A DNA stretch of 7,193 nucleotides, taken from contig JAEWUR010000055.1 of assembly GCA_023397045.1 (NCBI GenBank), positions 1-7,193 on the forward strand, in the 5' to 3' direction. The stretch comes from Planctomycetota bacterium. GTDB lineage: Bacteria; Planctomycetota; Planctomycetia; Pirellulales; Thermoguttaceae. Position numbers and translations under genes: made by a program. Shown here one piece after another: positions 1-5,557 of this stretch; within the stretch, counting starts at the first letter, position 1, and every line of letters begins with the position of its first letter. The notes below the pieces were generated by a model. It was given only the letters and a program-made list of their open reading frames with translations. It was not told the DNA's origin and searched no databases.

Positions 1-2
1 CG

Positions 3-578
3 TTCCCGCCCGTTTCGCAGGAGATGATCGACGACGGGTACAAGCTGTTCGCTGACCGGTTTAACCCGATTCTTGACGTGTTTGCCGAGTGCGGCGTGAA
101 GTTCGCCTTGGAAGTGCATCCGACCGAGATCGCCTTTGACCTGTACTCGACCGAGCGGGCGCTGGAGGCGTTGAACTATCGCGAAGAGTTCGGCTTCAAC
201 TTCGATCCGAGCCACCTGTTGTGGCAGGGCGTCGATCCGGTCGAGTTCATCCGCGCGTTCCCCGACCGCATCTATCACGTCCACATGAAGGACGCGATTG
301 TGACGCTCAACGGTCGTAGCGGCATCTTGTGCAGCCACTTGAACTTCGGCGATCCGCGTCGCGGTTGGGACTTCCGGTCGCTGGGGCGCGGCGGCGTGAA
401 CTTTGAAGAGATCATCCGCGCGTTGAACGTCGCGGGTTATAACGGCCCGTTGTCGGTCGAGTGGGAAGACAGCGGCATGGATCGCGACCGCGGCGCCAAG
501 GAGGCGGTGGAGTTCGTCCGGAAGATGGACTTCGAGCCGAGCAAGGTGGCCTTCGACGCGGCATTCGAGAAAGAATAG
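3..578 (+). CDS. Sugar phosphate isomerase/epimerase, TIM barrel (3' part, start outside window)
   Basis: The reading frame is open from the first bases of the window, so the true start lies upstream; the methionine codon at 24 is probably internal. About 191 residues are visible, ending at TAG 576-578. The protein belongs to the xylose isomerase-like / AP endonuclease family 2 TIM-barrel fold, whose members isomerise or epimerise sugars or related polyols in the cytoplasm using a divalent metal. The expected metal and substrate ligands are visible in order on successive strands: Glu in ALEVHP (codon 111), Asp and His in FDPSH (codons 204 and 213), His in YHVHMKD (codons 276/282) and Glu in SVEWED (codon 459). 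The C-terminal tail is alpha-helical and charged. In planctomycetes such genes often accompany Gfo/Idh/MocA oxidoreductases, but none is visible here. The exact substrate cannot be read from the sequence. A strong terminator follows, so this is probably the last gene of its transcript. Confidence 0.9.
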   Translation, partial: FPPVSQEMIDDGYKLFADRFNPILDVFAECGVKFALEVHPTEIAFDLYSTERALEALNYREEFGFNFDPSHLLWQGVDPVEFIRAFPDRIYHVHMKDAIVTLNGRSGILCSHLNFGDPRRGWDFRSLGRGGVNFEEIIRALNVAGYNGPLSVEWEDSGMDRDRGAKEAVEFVRKMDFEPSKVAFDAAFEKE

Positions 579-610
579 TCGCGGGGCGATTCCACCGATT
601 TTTCGGATCA

Positions 611-677
611 AACGGCCTCGGTCGCCGTGGCGGTTGTCCTTCGGGGCGACGGTCGCCCGACCGGAGGCCGTTTTTTT
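611..677 (+). terminator. Intrinsic terminator after the isomerase gene
   Basis: The left arm aacggcctcggtcg (611-624) pairs with cgaccggaggccgtt (658-672), with a single bulged G, and is followed directly by seven T residues (671-677). Inside it, gtcgcc (621-626) can alternatively pair with ggcgac (645-650). The GC-rich stem ending in a T run is the standard Rho-independent layout and separates the isomerase gene from the next coding region. Confidence 0.75.
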
Positions 678-839
678 GCGCCTGGCGGGGCGGTTTTTGG
701 GGTCGATCGGCCTGGAAAAAAGCGGAAATCGCAGGCCGTCCGTGTTACACTGGAAGAGAGAAGGCCTCCCGTTTTTTTTCGCCGTTCGGCGGCGCTGCCC
801 TTGGAGTCGACATTGCCCTTGGAACCGAGACGCCCCACA

Positions 840-2441
840 ATGCGATACCGCGTTGCAGCCGTTCCCATGATGGTGGGGGCGATGCTCTCGGTGGCGGTCG
901 GCGGATTTGCTTACGATCAACATCGGGCGGCATCGGAGTTCCGCGCGAAATACGTCGCCGAGATCGAGGCTTTGGCCAAATGGTGCGAGGAAAACGGCCT
1001 GGCCGACGAGGCCCAAAAGACCCGCCATGTGCTTGGGCCAACGGATCCGCACAAGGTTTTTATTCCGGTGCTGCCGGATCAGGTTGGTGGATCGCTTCCG
1101 TTGCCGGATGGGAATCAGAGTGGGGGGCGTGACGATTCGGCGGACAGCCCTCACCCTAACCCTCTCCCGGTGGGAGAGGGGACCGAAGTAGGCCCTCTCC
1201 CGGTCGGAGAGGGGACCGAAGCAGGCCCTCGCCCAAAGGGCGAGGGGACGAAGGAGAAAATCGATGAGTGGGTGTCGCGGCTTGCGAAACTACGGCGCGA
1301 CCATGCGGCGGCGCTTTATGACTTGGCGCGAGCGGCCGTCCGAAACGGTCAGGCGGGGTTGGCGTTCGATTTGGCGATTGCGGCGATCCGGACCGATCCC
1401 GACTATGAGCCTGCCCGGCGATTGTTCGGCTATCAGAAGTTTCGCGATCAGTGGCGGACGGCCTACGAAGTGAAGAAGTTGCGGTCGGGCTTCGTTTGGA
1501 GCGATAAGTTTGGCTGGTTGCCGAAGGCGTATTTGCGCCGTTACGAGGATGGCCAGCGTTTCGACAACGGTCGATGGATATCGGCCGAGGAAGACGCGCG
1601 GCGACATCGCGACATTCGGCAAGGTTGGGATGTCGAGACGGAGCACTACACGATTCGCACGAATCACAGCATCGAGGCCGCCGTGGCGTTGGGGGTGAAA
1701 CTCGAACGGCTCTATCGTCTCTGGCAGCAGATGTTGGTTCGCTATTTTGCGTCGGAGGCCGACGTCGTGGCGATGTTTGAAGGGCGGTTCGGCGCGTCGG
1801 CGCCGAGACGCAAGCATCAGATCGTCTATTTCCGCGATCGCGACGACTATCGCCAGGCGATGAAGGACTCGATGCCCGACATCGAGACATGCGGCGTCTA
1901 TCGGATGGGTCGGGCGTACTTTTTCGCGGATCCGAAGAGCGACGACCGGACGCTGTATCACGAGGCCACGCACCAGTTGTTTCACGAGTCGCGGCCGATC
2001 GTGGCCGACGTGGGTCGAGACGCCAATTTCTGGATTATCGAGGGCATTGCGCTGTTCCTCGAATCGCTTCATCAGGAGGATGGGTTTCTGGTGCTCGGCG
2101 GTTTTGACGACGAGCGGGTTTATGCCGCGCGGTATCGGCTGCTGGAGGATGATTTCTACGTGCCGTTGGCCGAGTTCACCGGCTATGGCCGGGAGCGTTT
2201 CCAAACGGATCCTCGAATCGCCACGCTCTACAGTCAGGCGGCGGGATTGGCCAATTTCCTGGTTTTTTACGACGGGGGCCGGTATCGTGATGCGTTGGTG
2301 GCCTATCTGGTGGCCGTCTACACCGGCCGCGACCGTCCCGATACGCTTGCCAAGCTGACCGGCGTCCGTTATCGTACACTCGATCGGCAGTACCGGGAAT
2401 TCATTGAAAACGGCTCGAAAAAGGCGGAGGGGGTGGAGTAA
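840..2441 (+). CDS. Secreted DUF1570 / peptidase-MA-like putative zinc metalloprotease with in-frame palindromic repeat insertion
   Basis: The protein is 533 residues from ATG 840. The frame is open upstream to 627, but that extension would run through the terminator, while the 840 start gives a good signal peptide or membrane anchor: MRYR, then a hydrophobic stretch to about residue 22, with a possible cleavage after GFA. No strong Shine-Dalgarno is visible. After a helical N-terminal part comes a low-complexity segment, residues 103-137, built of three 11-residue units of the type PLPVGEGTE. This segment is encoded by palindromic repeats. Helical TPR-like sequence (about 140-200) and the catalytic-type domain follow. 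Residues 374-378 are HEATH, an HExxH zinc motif, and WIIEGIA supplies a candidate third ligand, E401, as in gluzincins. This arrangement matches planctomycete DUF1570 proteins, predicted to act outside the cytoplasmic membrane; substrate unknown. The metal motif is intact, so activity is plausible. The family call is by recognition of the motif layout, not by a search. Confidence 0.8.
   Translation: MRYRVAAVPMMVGAMLSVAVGGFAYDQHRAASEFRAKYVAEIEALAKWCEENGLADEAQKTRHVLGPTDPHKVFIPVLPDQVGGSLPLPDGNQSGGRDDSADSPHPNPLPVGEGTEVGPLPVGEGTEAGPRPKGEGTKEKIDEWVSRLAKLRRDHAAALYDLARAAVRNGQAGLAFDLAIAAIRTDPDYEPARRLFGYQKFRDQWRTAYEVKKLRSGFVWSDKFGWLPKAYLRRYEDGQRFDNGRWISAEEDARRHRDIRQGWDVETEHYTIRTNHSIEAAVALGVKLERLYRLWQQMLVRYFASEADVVAMFEGRFGASAPRRKHQIVYFRDRDDYRQAMKDSMPDIETCGVYRMGRAYFFADPKSDDRTLYHEATHQLFHESRPIVADVGRDANFWIIEGIALFLESLHQEDGFLVLGGFDDERVYAARYRLLEDDFYVPLAEFTGYGRERFQTDPRIATLYSQAAGLANFLVFYDGGRYRDALVAYLVAVYTGRDRPDTLAKLTGVRYRTLDRQYREFIENGSKKAEGVE
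1144..1250. repeat. Three palindromic repeat units, 33-bp period, inside the DUF1570 gene
   Basis: Three hairpin-forming units start at 1160, 1193 and 1226, exactly 33 bp apart, so each adds 11 residues in frame. Unit 1 pairs ccctctccc (1160-1168) with gggagaggg (1172-1180) around a GGT loop. Unit 2 pairs ccctctcc (1193-1200) with ggagaggg (1206-1213). Unit 3 pairs ccctcgccc (1226-1234) with gggcgaggg (1238-1246) around AAA. Unit 1 also carries the left shoulder acagccctcaccctaa (1144-1159), which is the same shoulder found in the intergenic array at 2457-2648, so both belong to one repeat family. The peptide made from it (SPHPNPLPVGEGTE type) is Pro/Gly-rich and would be an unstructured linker. 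Confidence 0.9.
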
Positions 2442-2448
2442 CACCCGT

Positions 2449-2648
2449 TGACAAAACAGCCCTCACCCTAGCCCTCTCCCGGAGGGAGACGGGACATGAC
2501 AAAACAGCCCTCACCCTAACCCTCTCCCGGAGGGAGAGGGGACATGAGGAAACAGCCCTCACCCTAACCCTCTCCCGGAGGGAGAGGGGACATGTGGAGA
2601 CAGCCCTCACCCTAGCCCTCTCCCGGAGCGAGAGGGGACTTGTGGGAT
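2449..2648. repeat. Tandem array of four 48-bp palindromic (REP-like) repeats
   Basis: The repeat cagccctcaccct begins at 2457, 2505, 2553 and 2601, an exact 48-bp period. A fragment of a preceding unit tail (tgacaaaa, 2449-2456) matches the end of unit 1. Each unit holds a hairpin of ccctctccc, loop GGA and gggagaggg. The inner units are perfect (2520-2540 and 2568-2588), while the outer units each have one mismatch in the right arm (C at 2490, C at 2629). Units differ from each other at only a few positions. The array fills nearly the whole gap between the DUF1570 stop (2441) and the hydrolase gene. There is no T run directly after any hairpin, so these are not ordinary intrinsic terminators. 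REP/BIME-like elements in other bacteria affect mRNA stability and bind gyrase or IHF; a role here is unknown. Confidence 0.92.
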
Positions 2649-2656
2649 AAGTTTTT

Positions 2657-2661
2657 GGAAG
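2657..2661 (+). promoter_or_regulatory. Ribosome binding site of the OleB-like gene
   Basis: GGAAG sits 4 bases before ATG 2666 and 7 bases before the adjacent ATG 2669. The spacing favours the second ATG, so the protein may be one residue shorter than annotated. It lies only nine bases beyond the end of the repeat array. Confidence 0.55.
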
Positions 2662-2665
2662 AATT

Positions 2666-3553
2666 ATGATGATATCCCACGATTGGCGCGCCCTGTATCC
2701 CTTTGCGTCGCACGACGTCACGCTCGACGGACATCGCTACCATTATATTGATGAGGGCGAGGGGCCGGTGCTGCTGATGGTTCACGGCAACCCGACGTGG
2801 TCGTTCTATTGGCGCGATCTGGTCACGGCCCTGAAGCCTCGGTATCGGGTCATCGCCGTTGACCACATCGGGTGCGGGCTGTCGGACAAGCCGTCGCCGA
2901 GCGAGTATTCCTATCGGCTTGGGCAGCGCGTTGCCGACCTGAACCACTTCATCGAGAAGCTGGATCTGCGCGACATTACGTTGGTCGCTCACGACTGGGG
3001 CGGCGGCGTCGGCATGGGCGCGGCGGTGGCCGACCCTGAGCGGTTCACGCGGTTCGTGCTGATGAACACGGCGGCCTTCCGCGCCGAAAAATGTCCCTGG
3101 CCGATCCACCTCTGCCACTTGCCGGTGTTCGGCCAGGTTGCCATTCAGGGTCTCAATTTGTTCACCCGATCGGCCACGCGCATGACCGTCTGCAAGCCCG
3201 AGCGAATGACGCCCGCGGTCAAGGCCGGCTATCTGGCGCCCTACGATTCCTGGGCGAATCGCGTGGCGGTCTATCGTTTCGTGTGCGATATTCCGTTGCG
3301 GGCGAGCCATCCCAGCTATCAGACGCTGTTGGACATCGAGCAGGGGTTGCCGAAATTCCGGAATCATCCGGTCTGTTACATCTGGGGGATGCAGGATTGG
3401 TGCTTTTCGCCGAAGTTCCTCGAACGATTCCGCGAGTTCTTGCCGCAAGGCGAAGTGCATCGGTTGGAAGACGCCGGCCACTACGTCGTCGAGGACGCCC
3501 ACGAGCGAATCGTGCCGATCATGGAGACGTTTTTTGAGAAAAACCCGCTCTGA
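2666..3553 (+). CDS. Alpha/beta hydrolase, haloalkane dehalogenase / OleB type
   Basis: This 295-residue cytoplasmic alpha/beta hydrolase has every landmark of the haloalkane dehalogenase branch. HGNPTWSFYWR (from H40) forms the oxyanion/halide region, with N42. The nucleophile elbow is HDWGG, with Asp110 as nucleophile and Trp111 beside it. WGMQDWCF gives the acid Asp244, and DAGHYVVED gives His272. The cap segment APYDSWANRVAVYRFVCDIPL-like (residues 191-211), together with the NTAAF and DWCF motifs, resembles OleB, the beta-lactone decarboxylase that releases CO2 and a cis-olefin in long-chain head-to-head hydrocarbon synthesis. This resemblance is from memory of family motifs. ole genes are known in some planctomycetes, usually as oleA, oleB, oleC and oleD together; here the flanking genes are unrelated, so the pathway role is unproven. 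A haloalkane dehalogenase or another hydrolase is the alternative. Length is normal for the family and the gene looks intact. Confidence 0.85.
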   Translation: MMISHDWRALYPFASHDVTLDGHRYHYIDEGEGPVLLMVHGNPTWSFYWRDLVTALKPRYRVIAVDHIGCGLSDKPSPSEYSYRLGQRVADLNHFIEKLDLRDITLVAHDWGGGVGMGAAVADPERFTRFVLMNTAAFRAEKCPWPIHLCHLPVFGQVAIQGLNLFTRSATRMTVCKPERMTPAVKAGYLAPYDSWANRVAVYRFVCDIPLRASHPSYQTLLDIEQGLPKFRNHPVCYIWGMQDWCFSPKFLERFREFLPQGEVHRLEDAGHYVVEDAHERIVPIMETFFEKNPL

Positions 3554-3608
3554 TTTCTGGTTTCGAATTCCAAGGGCGTTGAAGTAGGTGTGAATGGTTG
3601 TTGGCCGC

Positions 3609-3624
3609 GGCGGGCAAGCCCGCC
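3609..3624. repeat. GC-rich palindrome, second repeat type
   Basis: ggcgggc (3609-3615) pairs with gcccgcc (3618-3624) around an AA loop, a perfect 7-bp stem. The sequence cgggcaagcccgcccgctac is of a kind I recognise as recurring between genes in planctomycete genomes; that recurrence cannot be checked in this window, where only one copy is present. Confidence 0.6.
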
Positions 3625-3654
3625 CGCTACACGGGATGTCACAGCGTTTTTTTT
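3625..3654 (+). terminator. Possible intrinsic terminator after the OleB-like gene
   Basis: cgct (3625-3628) pairs with agcg (3643-3646). Inside it, aca (3629-3631) pairs with tgt (3637-3639) around the loop cggga, leaving a three-base bulge (cac). Eight T residues follow at once (3647-3654). The stem is short and bulged, so efficiency is doubtful, but the T8 run and its place between two genes fit a terminator. It directly abuts the palindrome at 3609-3624, with which it could form a composite structure. Confidence 0.35.
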
Positions 3655-3687
3655 GATGGTATTGAACCTAATCTCCATCGATTTCTC

Positions 3688-4170
3688 ATGGCCTCATTCC
3701 ATATTCGCATCGACGGCGACGATTTGGGCTTTGCGGCCGGGCATTTTATTACGTTGTCCGACGGTTCGTGCGAGCGATTGCATGGGCACACGTATTGCGT
3801 GGCCGTCGAGGTGTTCGGCTCGCTGAATTCGAACGGATACGTCGTCGATTTCGTGGCGGTCCGCGCGGCGTTGAAGGGAATCCTCGGCGAGTTGGACCAC
3901 CGCATGTTGCTGCCGATGGAGCATCCGTCGATTCGCGTTGCGTCGCGCAAGGGTGAGGTGGAGGTGACGTTTGGCAAGCGCCGTTGGGTGTTTCCGGAGG
4001 ACGATTGCCTGCTGTTGCCGATCGCCAACACGACGACGGAACTGCTGGCGGAACACATCGGCCGGCTTTTTCTGGCGAATTGGGCGTTGCTGGGCGCCGG
4101 CGTACTCGATCGGGTCGACATCGAGATCGGCGAAGGCAGCGGCGCTAAGGCCGTCTGTACGCTGCCGTAA
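3688..4170 (+). CDS. 6-pyruvoyl-tetrahydropterin synthase / QueD family protein
   Basis: The protein is 160 residues from ATG 3688. A longer frame exists from TTG 3598, but its extra N-terminus is translated palindromic repeat and poly-T, and family similarity starts at MASFHIRI, so the shorter form is chosen; no clear Shine-Dalgarno precedes it. The zinc ligands are His19 (AAGHF), His32 and His34 (LHGH). Cys28, in SCERLHGH, is in the position of the catalytic cysteine of QueD (CGRLHGH type). The family motifs VVDF (52-55), LDHRML (Asp70, His71) and the C-terminal IEIGEG (Glu146/Glu149) are present. Members act in the cytoplasm on 7,8-dihydroneopterin triphosphate, making 6-carboxytetrahydropterin for queuosine-type deazapurines or a biopterin precursor. 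Compared with compact QueD (about 120 residues), residues about 78-112 form an insertion. No queC, queE or folE is adjacent, so whether it serves queuosine, biopterin or another pterin (for example methanopterin-type) cannot be decided. Confidence 0.85.
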   Translation: MASFHIRIDGDDLGFAAGHFITLSDGSCERLHGHTYCVAVEVFGSLNSNGYVVDFVAVRAALKGILGELDHRMLLPMEHPSIRVASRKGEVEVTFGKRRWVFPEDDCLLLPIANTTTELLAEHIGRLFLANWALLGAGVLDRVDIEIGEGSGAKAVCTLP

Positions 4171-4186
4171 GAGATGCTCGGGCAGG

Positions 4187-4204
4187 AGCCCGGTGAACCG
4201 GGCT
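4187..4204. repeat. TGAA-loop hairpin 1
   Basis: agcccgg (4187-4193) pairs perfectly with ccgggct (4198-4204) around the loop TGAA. It begins 17 bases after the stop of the pterin synthase gene. No T run follows, so it is not a classical terminator. Confidence 0.8.
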
Positions 4205-4234
4205 GACACTGCGGCCGAATCGTCACTGGCCCGG

Positions 4235-4250
4235 CCGGCGTGAACGCCGG
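4235..4250. repeat. TGAA-loop hairpin 2
   Basis: ccggcg (4235-4240) pairs perfectly with cgccgg (4245-4250) around the same TGAA loop, although the arm sequence is unrelated to that of the flanking hairpins. Confidence 0.75.
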
Positions 4251-4273
4251 ATCTAATACCGCTTGCGGCGGAA

Positions 4274-4291
4274 AGCCCGATGAATCGGGCT
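4274..4291. repeat. TGAA-loop hairpin 3
   Basis: agcccga (4274-4280) pairs perfectly with tcgggct (4285-4291) around TGAA. Compared with hairpin 1, the innermost G-C pair is replaced by A-T, so pairing is kept. The downstream bases (TGA) are also shared with hairpin 1. Confidence 0.8.
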
Positions 4292-4424
4292 GATCACAAC
4301 CTCCTATTTTCGAATGGCTTACGACTCATCCAACGGCATTGAGTTGAGGTGAGGGCTTCTTCGCGATTCTTCTCAAGTCGCGCGGGCCGATCGGTCGATA
4401 ATGGCGGACGTCTACTCTTGCGCC

Positions 4425-4428
4425 GGAA
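4425..4428 (+). promoter_or_regulatory. Ribosome binding site deciding the FliG-like start
   Basis: GGAA lies nine bases before ATG 4438 but directly touches ATG 4429. Normal spacing therefore favours 4438 as the start, removing three residues from the longest frame. Confidence 0.45.
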
Positions 4429-4437
4429 ATGTGCGCC

Positions 4438-5133
4438 ATGACTGTCGAAACTTCTCGAAAAAGCGTCCGTGAAGCGGCTATTTTGTTGCGGAGCCTGCCG
4501 GCTGTGCAGCGAACGCGACTTCTTGGCAAACTCGAACCGCAACAGGCGGCGGCGGTTGTTGATGCGCTGAATCGGTTGGAGCAATTCCCTGATGACGAGC
4601 AAGAGACGGTGCTGCGAGCGTTCATGGACGGCCGGCCCGAGCAAGTGCGCGTGAATAAAGTCGCGCCATCGATTCCGTTCGGGTTTCTCGTTGATCGGTC
4701 GCCTCGGCGGCTGCTCGAACTGTTGGCCGACGAGTCTCCGCAGGCGATTGCGTTGGTGTTGTCGTATCTGCCGACGCAGAAGGCGGCCGATGTGCTGGCG
4801 AAGCTTTCGCCGGAGCGACAAATCGAGGTGGTCATGCGTCTGGCCGCGACGGGCGAAGTCTCGGCCGAGGTGATCCAAGACGTAGAAGGTGTGTTGAGAA
4901 ATCGCATGGCCCGACCGCGCGTCGAGAAGCGCGTGCGGGACGGTATTGGCGGCGTTGGCGGCGTTAGCGGCGTTGTGAAGATTCTCAACGTGATGGAACC
5001 GCCGGACGAACGCCGACTGCTGGACACGTTGGCCGAGGCCGATCCCGAATTGATCCGCAAGATCCGCTACGCGATGTTTGGCGCGGACGTGGTCGAATGT
5101 GCGGAATGGCCCTTGGCGGAAGCGGCGGGCTGA
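4438..5133 (+). CDS. FliG-like protein lacking the torque (FliG_C) domain
   Basis: The protein is 231 residues, against roughly 330 for complete FliG, the rotor protein of the flagellar switch complex that links the MS ring to FliM and to the stator. Residues 8-63 (VREAAILLRSLP onward) resemble the FliG N domain. Residues 88-157 match the middle ARM domain: LLADESPQAIALVLSYLP, KAADVLAKLSPE, VMRLAATGEVS. The usual EHPQ motif reads ESPQ (99-102). A glycine hinge (171-178) leads into an ARM-C-like helix, VVKILNVMEPPDERRLLD, and ends at AMFGADV (212-218), where FliG normally has MFVF. After that only about 14 residues follow, so the charged torque helix is absent, and no continuation is found downstream in any frame. 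No other flagellar gene is nearby. It may be a FliG-derived scaffold or adaptor; the MgtE N-terminal domain is a related fold and an alternative reading. Confidence 0.72.
   Translation: MTVETSRKSVREAAILLRSLPAVQRTRLLGKLEPQQAAAVVDALNRLEQFPDDEQETVLRAFMDGRPEQVRVNKVAPSIPFGFLVDRSPRRLLELLADESPQAIALVLSYLPTQKAADVLAKLSPERQIEVVMRLAATGEVSAEVIQDVEGVLRNRMARPRVEKRVRDGIGGVGGVSGVVKILNVMEPPDERRLLDTLAEADPELIRKIRYAMFGADVVECAEWPLAEAAG
4948..4974 (+). repeat. 9-bp tandem repeat in the FliG-like hinge
   Basis: Three copies of ggcggcgtt (the third with A for the first G) sit in frame and encode GGV-GGV-SGV, residues 171-179. They lie at the Gly-Gly hinge between the middle and C-terminal ARM segments, where FliG normally has one GG. 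Slipped-strand expansion is the likely origin. Confidence 0.7.
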
Positions 5134-5460
5134 CGGCCGTTTGCGTCCGTTTGCGTCCCCCTTCCCCCCTGCCCTTCGAGTTGTTAGCATGTCGGGATGG
5201 CTGTCACCCCGAAAGTTTCAAAAGGTATTGTGGCAGCTTGCCCTCTCTTTGCCCGAGCCGAAACTGGCCTTTTGCTACGATATGGCGGTCGCGTTGCTTG
5301 CCTTTCTTCGTTGTCCACCACAACTTACACGATGCCCCGATCTCGTGCAAGAGGGCGAACGATACGGAAACACCAGACGATCCTTCTCTGAACGAAGGCC
5401 GGACACGCGGCAAACGTCAGCCGTCGTTAGTTTTTGCTCTTTCACGATCATTGCCTCCTA
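5134..5460. other. Spacer without a convincing gene
   Basis: Nothing clear is seen here. A + strand frame from ATG 5189 to TAA 5461 could encode 90 residues (begins MSGWLSPRKFQKV), but it has no Shine-Dalgarno, no motif I recognise, and an Arg/Ser-rich second half typical of chance frames. I give it about 0.15 probability of being a gene. It could also be a decayed gene remnant. Confidence 0.5.
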
Positions 5461-5464
5461 ATTT

Positions 5465-5492
5465 TTGGGACGGCGATATTATAACCTATAAA
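5465..5492 (+). promoter_or_regulatory. Possible sigma-70 type promoter at the edge of an AT-rich island
   Basis: TTGGGA (5465-5470) and TATAAA (5487-5492) are spaced 16 bp apart, close to the -35/-10 pattern. The surrounding DNA (5471-5580) is about 28% GC by count, and only 5 of 40 bases are G or C in 5481-5520, very unlike the rest of the window. AT-rich DNA gives chance matches easily, and a second TATAAA at 5549-5554 lacks a good -35. On the other strand, TATAAT is present at 5483-5478. The direction is therefore uncertain. Confidence 0.3.
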
Positions 5493-5557
5493 ATAATAAA
5501 GTAAATAATAAAACTTAACATAACCGAACTCGTTACATAGAAAAGACTTATAAATAG

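Noticed and set aside
733..778. Second terminator: aggcc (733-737) with ggcct (763-767), then T8 at 771-778
   Set aside because: The stem is only 5 bp with a 25-base loop and three intervening bases before the T run; too weak to support.
627..839. Longer N-terminus for the DUF1570 protein
   Set aside because: It would start inside a strong terminator stem and bury the signal peptide.
1156..2444. Long minus-strand frames opposite the DUF1570 gene
   Set aside because: They are Arg/Pro/Ser-rich or low in recognisable motifs, as expected from the shadow of a GC-rich gene; the + strand has a signal peptide and HExxH site.
2449..2648. CRISPR-like array
   Set aside because: The 48-bp units repeat end to end with no unique spacers and no cas genes; it is a tandem palindrome array.
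2616..2656. Intrinsic terminator formed by the last 48-bp unit and the T5 run at 2652-2656
   Set aside because: The T run starts about 15 bases after the hairpin, too far for Rho-independent termination.
2401..2721. Minus-strand frame encoding a repeated 16-residue PLSLRERVRVRAV-type peptide
   Set aside because: It is only a translation of the 48-bp repeats, overlaps both flanking genes and has no start signals; such frames are a common misannotation of this repeat.
4294..5190. 298-residue minus-strand frame opposite the FliG-like gene
   Set aside because: Arg/His/Gln-rich composition and no motif; it is the shadow of the FliG-like frame, which has clear family similarity.
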